Shown: piece after piece, positions 1 to 5,543 of the stretch
Numbering within the stretch: the stretch's first letter is position 1
How the letters are laid out: each line of letters begins with the position of its first letter
NCBI GenBank assembly: GCA_945860325.1
Contig: CAMARL010000090.1
Coordinates: 1-7,367, forward strand
Direction: 5' to 3'
Origin: Spirosoma fluviale
GTDB taxonomy: Bacteria > Bacteroidota > Bacteroidia > Cytophagales > Spirosomataceae
DNA length: 7,367 nucleotides
Position numbers and translations under genes: made by a program
The notes under the pieces: generated by a model
What the model was told of the DNA's origin: nothing
Seen by the model: the letters and a program-made list of their open reading frames with translations, nothing else
The model's database searches: none

Positions 1-201
1 AATTCGGTCACCGATGAAAAAGCATATATGTATTTGGCGACAGAATTAAGTCAAAACGAATCGAATCCTGAGGATACCGAAAAACTAGAAATAAAAAAAA
101 TACCTTTAACAGAAGCGATTGAAATGGCACATAATGGGGAAATAAAAGATTGCCTTAGCGTGGTGAGCTTATTAAAGGTCCCACGATTTCATCAATTCTA
201 A
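1..201 (+). CDS. Nudix hydrolase, C-terminal part (5' end outside window)
   Basis: An open frame enters from the left edge and ends at TAA (199-201), leaving 66 codons. The peptide begins NSVTDEKAYMYLA and continues to an acidic stretch, then 'KIPLTEAIEMAHNGEIKDCLSV' in outline. This layout matches the end of ADP-ribose pyrophosphatase-type Nudix enzymes: a 'S-[DE]-E' segment, a beta strand carrying the 'Y-x-Y-L-A' pattern, then 'P-L-x-E-A-x-x-M-x-x-x-G-E-I-x-D' before the last helix. These enzymes cleave ADP-ribose or related nucleoside diphosphates in the cytosol. The Nudix box itself (GX5EX7REUXEEXGU) would lie upstream and cannot be seen, so family assignment rests on the C-terminal pattern only and the substrate is unknown. 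Its last 30 bases overlap the 3' end of surE on the opposite strand. Confidence 0.7.
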   Translation, partial: NSVTDEKAYMYLATELSQNESNPEDTEKLEIKKIPLTEAIEMAHNGEIKDCLSVVSLLKVPRFHQF

Positions 202-948
202 TTCAGCATAATCCGTTAAATCATACTTGACAGGAACGATGCTCACAAAATTATCTGAAAGGGCATCTAGATCCGTATTGTTATTCAAATCATCATTTTC
301 CAAATTCCCATCCATCCAATAATACGATTGACCATATGGATCTTTACGTTCCTCAAAAAACTCTCTATATACAGCATTGGCTTGTTTAGCCACTTTAATC
401 CCTTTTAAGGGAACCTCAGATTTAGCAGGAAAATTCACATTTAAAGTCAAACCTTTGGGTAGACCATGAACTAAAACTTGTTGGCATATTTTGATAATGT
501 AATCGTGGCAATGACTAAAATCCGCATCGGCACCGTATTCACATAAAGAGAAACCAATGGCAGGAATCCCTTCCATGGCAGCTTCAATGGCCGCAGACAT
601 AGTTCCTGAATATAAAACAGAAATCGAAGCATTGGAACCATGATTAATTCCTGAAACGACTAAATCAATTTTCCTTCCTTTTAATATTTGATGTTTGCCA
701 AATTTCACACAATCGGCAGGTGTACCCGAACATTTGTAGGAAAGAATATTAGGTCCAAAATCACTTGTTTTGCTCACACGAAGGGGTGAGCCCAAGGTAA
801 TGGCATGACCCATTCCAGACTGATGCGTATCTGGCGCCACAACAACCACTTCTCCCATTTCAGACATAATTTCAACTAAAACACGAATTCCCTTAGAATA
901 AATTGAATCATCATTGGCAATCAAAATAAGTGGCTTTTCTTGGCTCAT
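172..948 (-). CDS. surE: 5'/3'-nucleotidase SurE
   Basis: SurE is a metal-dependent cytosolic phosphatase that removes phosphate from nucleoside 5'- and 3'-monophosphates. I place the start at the ATG at 948, giving 258 residues beginning MSQEKPLILIANDD. The frame stays open to an upstream ATG at 984, but the extra 12 residues do not fit the family, where the first beta strand leads directly into the metal-binding loop. Visible family features are N12-D13-D14 (metal ligands), QSGMGH around residue 44 (ligand Ser44), the C-S-G-T-P-A-D segment near 73-79, SGINHGSN near 99-106 (ligand Asn102) and YSGT at 113-116. The length is normal. One oddity is that the loop reads NDDS where most SurE proteins have NDDG. 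The gene overlaps the Nudix gene tail by 30 bases and faces away from the GNAT gene across a 51-base gap. No Shine-Dalgarno is present. Confidence 0.93.
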   Translation of the reverse strand: MSQEKPLILIANDDSIYSKGIRVLVEIMSEMGEVVVVAPDTHQSGMGHAITLGSPLRVSKTSDFGPNILSYKCSGTPADCVKFGKHQILKGRKIDLVVSGINHGSNASISVLYSGTMSAAIEAAMEGIPAIGFSLCEYGADADFSHCHDYIIKICQQVLVHGLPKGLTLNVNFPAKSEVPLKGIKVAKQANAVYREFFEERKDPYGQSYYWMDGNLENDDLNNNTDLDALSDNFVSIVPVKYDLTDYAELELMKSWDL

Positions 949-954
949 AACTTT

Positions 955-962
955 TATATTTG
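955..962 (+). promoter_or_regulatory. Candidate Bacteroidota -7 box for the GNAT gene at 1000
   Basis: The sequence TATATTTG exactly fits the Bacteroidota -7 consensus TAnnTTTG and lies 37 bases before the ATG at 1000, in the short gap shared with the divergent surE start. I find no TTG at the usual 17-23 base distance upstream, so only half of the promoter is supported. In AT-rich DNA such an 8-mer turns up by chance every one to two kilobases per strand, so this is tentative. Confidence 0.35.
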
Positions 963-999
963 AATGCAATTTACAAATTTGCACGCATAATTTAAACGC

Positions 1000-1506
1000 A
1001 TGAAGATTAGGAAAGCAATATTATCTGATATACCTGTTATTAAAGAAATAGCAGAAAAAGCATGGAGGCCCACTTATGACCATATTTTGACTGAGCAACA
1101 AACCCTCTATATGCTCGATTTAATGTATAATAGCCTAACATTAGAAAATCAAATGAATGGCAACATTGCGTTTTTTATGGTCGACCTAGGCCAAGAAACA
1201 GTTGGATATTTTGCGGTAGAAATTTTCAATGAGCAATTCGTCAAACTGCATAAACTCTATTTAGATCCGACGAAAAAACAACAGGGATTAGGAAAAAAAA
1301 TAATCCAATATATTCAGGATTGGGCTTTAACAAATCAAAGGAACCGCATCATTTTAAACGTGAATAAAAATAATTCAGCCGTTCTGTTTTATCAAAAAAT
1401 GGGATTTACGATCATTGAGGAAATGATTCTTGACATTGGGGAAGGGTATGTCATGGATGACTATGTTATGCAATTATATCTAGGGTCAACTCAATCAATT
1501 GCTTAA
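1000..1506 (+). CDS. GNAT-family N-acetyltransferase (RimI-like fold)
   Basis: This 168-residue protein has the GNAT fold, which transfers an acetyl group from acetyl-CoA to an amine. The N terminus (MKIRKAILSDIPVI) is the usual first strand and helix. The acetyl-CoA-binding motif A runs over about residues 83-103 (LHKLYLDP, then KKQQGLGKKII), with the pyrophosphate-binding Q-x-x-G-x-G/A pattern at QQGLGK (94-99). Motif B, near 121-136 (VNKNNSAVLFYQKMGF), carries the typical N-x-x-A-x-x-F-Y-x-K-x-G-F signature. The substrate (protein N terminus, antibiotic, polyamine or other) cannot be read from the sequence. The last 41 bases overlap the 3' end of the nucleoside phosphorylase gene on the other strand, so the C-terminal tail after VMQLY is probably variable. 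It appears to be transcribed alone. Confidence 0.9.
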   Translation: MKIRKAILSDIPVIKEIAEKAWRPTYDHILTEQQTLYMLDLMYNSLTLENQMNGNIAFFMVDLGQETVGYFAVEIFNEQFVKLHKLYLDPTKKQQGLGKKIIQYIQDWALTNQRNRIILNVNKNNSAVLFYQKMGFTIIEEMILDIGEGYVMDDYVMQLYLGSTQSIA

Positions 1507-2329
1507 TTTGGTTTTCAGGATTTTTGGAAAATTCATGTGTCATCCGATTCGCTAAAATAGCATTCAACGAAATCATTTCATGTCCAAGAGAAGCTGAAAA
1601 GGCATAATATGCAGCTGTTTCCATTTCTATGTTGGTAATGATTTCCCCTTCAAATTTAGTCTTGGAAACATCTGTTAAAAAATCAGGCAATAAAGATTTC
1701 ATTCGAACTGTCCGACCTTGAGGCGCATAAAAACCAGGTGCGGTTAAGGTATATCCCTGCTGTGATATAGACGAAAATTGCTTCATTAATTTTGTACTAG
1801 CCTTTGCTCCATACACAGGAAGTTTGTAGTTGATTTGTTGGCACCACGAATTAAGCGCTTCAAATGGCAACATATTAGGTGAGTCAAAACCATAAAATTG
1901 AGCTAAATTATCAAAACCAATACCAGCTTTGGAGACTAAAAATGAGTCCACCGGAACATCTTCTTGAATACTTCCAGATGTACCGATTCGAATCAATTCT
2001 AACGATATTTTGTGATCTTTTGCATACCGAGTTTCAAAGTCAATATTAACCAAGGCGTCTAATTCATTCATAACAATTTCTACATTGTCTGCCCCAATTC
2101 CAGAAGAAACTACACCAATGGGTTGATTTCGATATTGACCCAAATGGCTAACAAACTCTCTCTTATGAATTTTATGGTCAATTTTGTCAAAATACTTGGA
2201 TACAAAGGGTACTCGCTCAGGGTCACCCACAAGAATTATTTTATGTGGCAATTGGTCCGGACGAATATGTAAATGATACGTACTTCCGTCCGGATTAATG
2301 ATAAGGTCTGTGGGTGAAAAATAGGTCAT
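1466..2329 (-). CDS. Nucleoside phosphorylase, uridine phosphorylase-like
   Basis: This 287-residue protein belongs to the PNP/UDP family, which splits nucleosides with phosphate into a free base and ribose-1-phosphate. Visible landmarks are GDPERV at 35-40 (phosphate-binding glycine and arginine), SSGIGADN at 75-82, RIGTSGS at 114-120 (phosphate and ribose contacts) and NIEMETAA at 233-240 (ribose-binding Met and Glu). The segment GFYAPQGR (199-206) contains a Q-x-R pair like the Gln-x-Arg that holds uracil in E. coli uridine phosphorylase, which favours a pyrimidine nucleoside substrate over a purine one. The N terminus (PTDLIINPDGSTYHL) is of the type found in Bacteroidota homologues and supports the ATG at 2329. 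The gene starts 38 bases from the divergent GreA-like gene and its end overlaps the GNAT gene by 41 bases. Confidence 0.88.
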   Translation of the reverse strand: MTYFSPTDLIINPDGSTYHLHIRPDQLPHKIILVGDPERVPFVSKYFDKIDHKIHKREFVSHLGQYRNQPIGVVSSGIGADNVEIVMNELDALVNIDFETRYAKDHKISLELIRIGTSGSIQEDVPVDSFLVSKAGIGFDNLAQFYGFDSPNMLPFEALNSWCQQINYKLPVYGAKASTKLMKQFSSISQQGYTLTAPGFYAPQGRTVRMKSLLPDFLTDVSKTKFEGEIITNIEMETAAYYAFSASLGHEMISLNAILANRMTHEFSKNPENQIKQLIELTLDIIA

Positions 2330-2367
2330 TCGCGAATTTATTGATAATTTTCTAAAGAATTAAAATT

Positions 2368-2820
2368 ATGCAAATTTCAAAAGTAGAAATACACCAAACC
2401 ATTTTAAAATTATTAACTAATTCCATCGTCCATGCGACAAAGGATTATGAATTAGCCAAAGAGTCGCGTGATTCCGATACAAAAAGTAGTGCGGGTGACA
2501 AATTTGAGACTGGTAGAGAAATGATGCAAAGAGAAATGGATAAAATTAGTGCAACCCTAGATCAATACAAAAACCAGGTAAATCTTTTGTCAAAAATTAA
2601 TTTACATCGAAACTATCCAGTCGTTGATTTAGGTGGTTTAATCGCTACAGACCAAGACATTTATTATTTATCGATCGGCTTAGGAAAAATTGAAATCAAT
2701 TCGGAAATCATCTATGCGATATCTCTTGATTCTCCGATAGGCCAATTATTTAAAGGAAAAAGGGTAGGAGACATCTTAGAATTTCGGGGCAAAACACTTA
2801 AAATCAATCAATTACTATGA
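2368..2820 (+). CDS. GreA/GreB-like coiled-coil protein (often mislabelled 3-oxoacyl-ACP synthase)
   Basis: This 150-residue protein has two parts. Residues 1-80 are charged and helical, with a turn at 40-50 reading SSAGDKFETGR, so they probably form an antiparallel helical hairpin. Residues 84-150 are beta-rich and carry 'SPIGQLFKGKRVGDILEF' in outline, which resembles the GreA/GreB C-terminal domain (S-P-[IL]-G-x-x-L-x-G-K-x-x-G-D). GreA and GreB enter the RNA polymerase secondary channel and trigger transcript cleavage during backtracking. Here the GDKFET turn sits about where Gre factors carry their acidic tip (GDLxEN). A matching role is an inference. Close Bacteroidota relatives are often named '3-oxoacyl-ACP synthase' in databases, but nothing here resembles a ketosynthase: there is no catalytic Cys-His-His/Asn and the protein is far too short. 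It is the first gene of a three-gene + run, and its stop overlaps the next start as ATGA. Confidence 0.8.
   Translation: MQISKVEIHQTILKLLTNSIVHATKDYELAKESRDSDTKSSAGDKFETGREMMQREMDKISATLDQYKNQVNLLSKINLHRNYPVVDLGGLIATDQDIYYLSIGLGKIEINSEIIYAISLDSPIGQLFKGKRVGDILEFRGKTLKINQLL
2378..2385 (-). promoter_or_regulatory. Candidate -7 box for the nucleoside phosphorylase gene
   Basis: Read on the minus strand this is TACTTTTG, an exact TAnnTTTG match, 48 bases before the phosphorylase ATG at 2329. It lies inside the first codons of the divergent GreA-like gene, as expected when the intergenic gap is only 38 bases. I see no properly spaced upstream TTG, so support is partial. Confidence 0.3.
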
Positions 2821-3149
2821 AAAACGAATCGTATTTTTATCTATTGTTATCAATCATTGGAGGAGGTTTTACATTTTATTTTGCCATGAAAGGAGTTGCT
2901 TTTCATGAAGGGAATTTTGATGTGCTCGAATTTGTCCAAAGCACATGGATTCAAAATGATTATGCAAAGAGTTTAACGTTGGATTTTTGGACGGGCGCTA
3001 TAGCAGGCACCTTTTTTATCTTAAGTGAGGGGAGAAGATTAAAAATAAAATACCACTACCTTTATGTCTTGCTGACAATACTCATTGGATATGCCTTTGC
3101 ATTTCCGCTATTTTTATTCGTCCGTAGTAAATACGTCAATCAAATTTAA
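2817..3149 (+). CDS. DUF2834 integral membrane protein
   Basis: This is a 110-residue hydrophobic protein with three probable membrane segments at about 6-24, 53-70 and 80-102. The second and third are separated by the short polar stretch EGRRLKIKYH, and the protein ends in VRSKYVNQI. The arrangement 'L-D-F-W-x-G ... F-x-x-x-E-G-R-R-L ... L-Y-V-L-L-T-x-L-I-G ... A-F-P-L-F-L-F-V-R' matches the DUF2834 family, whose biochemical function is not established. The start overlaps the stop of the GreA-like gene (ATGA at 2817-2820), which indicates translational coupling and one transcript. There is no catalytic motif or signal peptide apart from the first membrane helix. Confidence 0.82.
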   Translation: MKNESYFYLLLSIIGGGFTFYFAMKGVAFHEGNFDVLEFVQSTWIQNDYAKSLTLDFWTGAIAGTFFILSEGRRLKIKYHYLYVLLTILIGYAFAFPLFLFVRSKYVNQI

Positions 3150-3151
3150 GC

Positions 3152-3493
3152 ATGGAAGAATATATTGCATCGTTTCCTGAAAATACTCAAAAGATCTTGA
3201 TTGAAGTTTGTGAAGCTATTCGAAGTGTTGTTCCAGAGGGAACAGAGGAATTATTGGCCTATGGCATGCCGACCTTTAAATACAAGAAAAACTTGGTGCA
3301 TTTTGCGGCATGGAATAATCATCTTGGATTTTATCCAACTTCCAGTGGGATTCGGGCATTTCAGGAGCAATTATCGATTTATGAAGGTTCAAAAGGATCT
3401 ATCAAATTTCTTTATAGCGAACCCATACCCTTCGATTTAATTAAAGAAATCGTCGAATTTAGAGTCAAAGAGGTGATTAGCAAATCGAATTAA
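3152..3493 (+). CDS. DUF1801 (YdhG-like) small protein
   Basis: This is a soluble 113-residue protein of the DUF1801 family. It shows the family pattern of an N-terminal helix pair (residues 1-27, with VCEAIRSVVPEG), then 'E-x-L-x-Y-G-M-P-T-F-K-Y' at about 33-44, 'L-V-H-F-A-A-W-x-x-H-L-G-F-Y-P' at 48-62 and 'K-G-S-I-K-F-L-Y-S-E-P-I-P' at 81-93. Members include Bacillus YdhG, described as a frataxin-like iron chaperone, but most members have no proven role and an iron function should not be assumed here. Only two bases separate its ATG from the stop of the DUF2834 gene, so it is likely the last gene of that operon. Its final 17 bases overlap the 3' end of trhO on the opposite strand. Confidence 0.85.
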   Translation: MEEYIASFPENTQKILIEVCEAIRSVVPEGTEELLAYGMPTFKYKKNLVHFAAWNNHLGFYPTSSGIRAFQEQLSIYEGSKGSIKFLYSEPIPFDLIKEIVEFRVKEVISKSN

Positions 3494-4481
3494 TTATTTT
3501 CTTTTTCTCAATTTTCAGATTGCGTCCAAAAGATTTGAAGCCTAATTCAGGTGAATAACCCACAGATTGCTTTGAATAATACCCTTTCTCATTGTATGGA
3601 CGCTTGCGAGGGTGTTCTTTGCACGATTGAGAACAGGCGCCATCCATTTCTTGTAAACAAGTAGGGCAAATAGCTAAATGTTCGTTGCATTCTGGATTAG
3701 CGCAGTTCACCATGTGGTCTGATAAAGAATCGCAAACATGGCATGTTGAGATTACTTCCGGATTAATGGAATTAACGAGGGTCGCCACGCGGTTGTCAAA
3801 ATCATAACAAGATCCATCAAAGTCTTCACCACCTTCTTCTAAACTATACTTAATAATTCCACCGTGCAATTGGTATACATTCGTAAATCCTTTTTCTAAT
3901 AAATAGGCGGAAGCTTTTTCACATTTAATTCCACCGGTACAATACGTAATCACCTTTTTATTCTTAAGGTGTTCAATTTCGTGCACATGATCCGGAAGAT
4001 CACGAAGATTTTCCATATCAAACGTATAAGCTCCTTTAAAGCGGCCTAATTCATGTTCGTAGTTTGATCTCATGTCGACTAAAACGACATCAGGATCATT
4101 CTTAAGCATGTTTTTGAACTCGGCAGGATTTACATGTTTGCCCGTACGCTCTAATGGATTAACGGGTAATTCTGAATGAACGATTTCATCTTTAACTCGG
4201 ACATGCAATTTGGCAAAAGTATGGGCCTCATGCTTTTCAATTTTAAAATCAAAATCGGTGCCTTGGAAAATTGGATCTACTTTAAGCCAGTCCATGTAAT
4301 TTTGGCAATCCGCATGAGTACCAGAAACGGCCCCATTCAAACCTTCGCTAGCCACGATAATCCTACCTAAAATACGATTCTCGATGCAAAAAAGGTGATG
4401 TTTCTCCCTATACGATTCGGGATCAGCAATAGGGGTATAGTTATAATAAAGCAATACACTGTAAGGTTTCATCTTCAACAT
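3477..4481 (-). CDS. trhO: tRNA uridine(34) hydroxylase TrhO (YceA-type rhodanese)
   Basis: TrhO uses O2 to hydroxylate U34 in the anticodon of certain tRNAs (to 5-hydroxyuridine), the first step toward 5-oxyacetyl or 5-methoxy wobble uridines. The 334-residue protein has the expected three parts. The N-terminal ferredoxin-like domain (about 5-95) contains GRIIVASEGLNGAVSG near 39-54. The rhodanese domain (about 115-215) has VLVDMRSNYEHELGRFKGA and the active loop CTGGIKCEKAS with catalytic Cys181. The C-terminal Cys-rich tail has Cys at about 247, 250, 260, 265, 272, 275, 283 and 287, a probable metal site. In-frame ATGs lie at 4481 and 4472 (MLKMKPYSV). Either could be used, and relatives often begin near the second. 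The gene begins 22 bases after tRNA-Leu with no terminator between them, so it may be co-transcribed with the tRNA. Confidence 0.92.
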   Translation of the reverse strand: MLKMKPYSVLLYYNYTPIADPESYREKHHLFCIENRILGRIIVASEGLNGAVSGTHADCQNYMDWLKVDPIFQGTDFDFKIEKHEAHTFAKLHVRVKDEIVHSELPVNPLERTGKHVNPAEFKNMLKNDPDVVLVDMRSNYEHELGRFKGAYTFDMENLRDLPDHVHEIEHLKNKKVITYCTGGIKCEKASAYLLEKGFTNVYQLHGGIIKYSLEEGGEDFDGSCYDFDNRVATLVNSINPEVISTCHVCDSLSDHMVNCANPECNEHLAICPTCLQEMDGACSQSCKEHPRKRPYNEKGYYSKQSVGYSPELGFKSFGRNLKIEKKKIINSIC

Positions 4482-4503
4482 GATTTACAGATTAAACAAA
4501 AAG

Positions 4504-4587
4504 TGACGATGGGGAGATTCGAACTCCCAAACCTAAAGCGGCACTACCACCTCAAGGTAGCGTGTCTACCAATTTCACCACATCGCC
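4504..4587 (-). tRNA. tRNA-Leu (anticodon GAG)
   Basis: On the minus strand the 84 bases fold as a class II tRNA. The acceptor stem is GGCGATG with CATCGTC (one G-U), bases 8-9 are TG, and the D arm is GTG..CAC with GGTAGA in the loop. The anticodon arm is CTACC-TTGAGGT-GGTAG with GAG at 4551-4553. A 15-base variable arm follows (TGCCGCTTTAGGTTT), then the T arm GGGAG-TTCGAAT-CTCCC and discriminator A73. The long variable arm, A73 and GAG all agree with leucine (codons CUC and CUU). The 3' CCA is not encoded: the DNA continues C-TTTTTG, so CCA must be added after processing. Confidence 0.97.
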
Positions 4588-4598
4588 AAAACGGTTAG

Positions 4599-4632
4599 CA
4601 AAATTACCAATAATTTACTTACTTGCCAACAA
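4599..4632 (-). promoter_or_regulatory. Promoter of tRNA-Leu (TTG-N20-TAATTTTG)
   Basis: On the minus strand TTGTTG (4632-4627) is followed after 20 bases by TAATTTTG (4606-4599), an exact match to the Bacteroidota -7 box TAnnTTTG with a -33 TTG at normal spacing. The box ends 11 bases before the mature tRNA 5' end, which places the transcription start only a few bases ahead of the tRNA. This is the best promoter in the window and would also serve trhO if transcription reads through. Confidence 0.75.
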
Positions 4633-4660
4633 TTCGAAATACTCAAAATTAATTAATAAG

Positions 4661-5035
4661 ATGGCTTTAGAACTAAGCGGAAAATTAATCAAAAAATTAC
4701 CTGAAGTTACAGGAACAGGTAAAAATGGTACAAATTGGATCAAACAAGAATTTGTACTTGAAACTCAAGATCAATACCCTAAAAAAGTATGCATGTCGGT
4801 ATGGGGAGATAAAACCCAAGATTTAACTCCCGTACAAGAGGGTGAAATTGTTAAAGTTCAATTTAATGTAGAATCCAGAGAATACAATGATCGCTGGTAT
4901 ACGGAAATTAGAGCGTATAAATTAGATCGCACTGGATCAAGCCCAAGCGTTCCCCCGAATGTGGAGCCAAGTCCAGCAGGAGGGTATCAATTTCCTCCAT
5001 TAGCCACGGAAAGTGGGGATGATTTGCCTTTTTAA
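4661..5035 (+). CDS. DUF3127 protein with SSB-like acidic C-terminal tip
   Basis: This is a 124-residue protein starting MALELSGKLIKKLPEV. Residues 1-90 are a beta-rich, OB-like domain: SGKLIKKLP, then WIKQEFVLETQ, then an acidic to polar section, EGEIVKVQFNVESREYNDRWYTE in outline, ending with AYKLDR. This is the pattern of DUF3127, a Bacteroidota single-strand-binding-like family. Residues 91-118 are a low-complexity linker rich in Pro, Ser and Gly, and the protein ends DDLPF, the same kind of tip with which SSB recruits replication and repair proteins. A role at single-stranded DNA is an inference from this layout. The frame is open further upstream to an ATG at 4562, but that lies inside the tRNA gene and encodes nothing conserved, so the ATG at 4661 is preferred. 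A strong terminator follows 13 bases after the stop. Confidence 0.87.
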   Translation: MALELSGKLIKKLPEVTGTGKNGTNWIKQEFVLETQDQYPKKVCMSVWGDKTQDLTPVQEGEIVKVQFNVESREYNDRWYTEIRAYKLDRTGSSPSVPPNVEPSPAGGYQFPPLATESGDDLPF

Positions 5036-5048
5036 GATCAACATAATC

Positions 5049-5100
5049 AAATAATCAGTCATTGAGTTTTCGAAAAATTCAGTGACTGATTATTTTTTTT
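5049..5100 (+). terminator. Rho-independent terminator after the DUF3127 gene
   Basis: Bases 5049-5070 pair with 5074-5095 in a 22-base-pair stem with a three-base loop (CGA), followed by T residues up to 5100. As + strand RNA all 22 positions pair, two of them as G-U (5062/5082 and 5066/5078). Read on the minus strand these two become A-C mismatches and the trailing T run is weak. It should therefore mainly stop transcription of the + gene, although it may also act on the converging GNAT gene, whose stop codon (5099-5101) touches the T tract. Confidence 0.9.
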
Positions 5101-5542
5101 AGCGATTAATTGTCTTCTCCATCGCTTGATGTACGATATCTGCCTCAATAAAGGTATTCCCATACGCTGTAAATCCTAATTTTTCATAAAGAGGTTTTAC
5201 ACTTACTTGCGCATGTAAATAAAAATGATGCACATCTTCAAAAGTGTTCTGAGCAACCGCTATCAAATGATTTATGAGCTCGGTCGCATAGCCTTTTCCA
5301 CGATATTGGTTGAGTGTCGCAATACGTTCTATTTTAATGCCTTTATCTGTTTTGCGAAAACGTCCCGTAGCCACGGCCAATTCATTTTCAAAAAGCAAAT
5401 AATGTTGGGCAACAGCATCTAATTCGTCAAATTCCTCTGAGGGTAAACATTTTTGTTCGTGAACGAATACTTCGGTTCGAATGGCAAAAACTTGGTCAAT
5501 TAAGGCTGGATTGTCAGCTTGTATAATTTTAATGATGGACAT
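5099..5542 (-). CDS. GNAT-family N-acetyltransferase, YjcF/ElaA-like
   Basis: This is a 147-residue acetyltransferase of the subgroup with an N-terminal 'R-x-E-V-F-V-x-E-Q' segment (IRTEVFVHEQ, about 21-30) and 'E-E-F-D-E-L-D-A-V-A-Q-H' (36-47). The acetyl-CoA loop motif A, IERIATLNQYRGKGYATELI, spans 71-90 with R-G-K-G-Y-A at 81-86. Motif B follows as HAQVSVKPLYEKLGF near 110-124. The substrate is unknown. The start is taken at the ATG at 5542 (MSIIKIIQAD). The frame extends back to an ATG at 5581 inside phoH, but those 13 residues are not family-like. With the chosen start only one base separates it from the phoH stop (TAA-A-ATG), so the two genes are almost surely one transcript with coupled translation. 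Confidence 0.88.
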   Translation of the reverse strand: MSIIKIIQADNPALIDQVFAIRTEVFVHEQKCLPSEEFDELDAVAQHYLLFENELAVATGRFRKTDKGIKIERIATLNQYRGKGYATELINHLIAVAQNTFEDVHHFYLHAQVSVKPLYEKLGFTAYGNTFIEADIVHQAMEKTINR

Positions 5543-5543
5543 T

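Noticed and set aside
405..418. Inverted repeat TCCCTT-TT-AAGGGA
   Set aside because: It lies inside the surE coding region, has only six pairs and no T run at the right place, so it is probably chance.
974..981. Palindrome CAAATTTG in the surE/GNAT gap as an operator or a shared -7 box
   Set aside because: It is one base off the -7 consensus on both strands and too short to call an operator. Such AT palindromes are frequent in this composition.
2345..2352. TAATTTTC as a -7 box for the GreA-like operon
   Set aside because: It is one base off the consensus at the important final G and there is no TTG at proper spacing, so it is not listed as a promoter.
3201..3440. Plus-strand open frame inside the DUF1801 gene
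   Set aside because: It lies entirely within a well-supported gene in another frame and shows no conserved pattern.
4482..4503. T run after tRNA-Leu as a terminator
   Set aside because: Five T bases follow the tRNA, but there is no separate hairpin apart from the tRNA fold itself and trhO begins 22 bases later, so termination here is not supported.
4395..4598. Plus-strand open frame covering the trhO start and the tRNA
   Set aside because: It runs antisense through the tRNA-Leu gene and the trhO N terminus and its product resembles no family, so it is a shadow frame.
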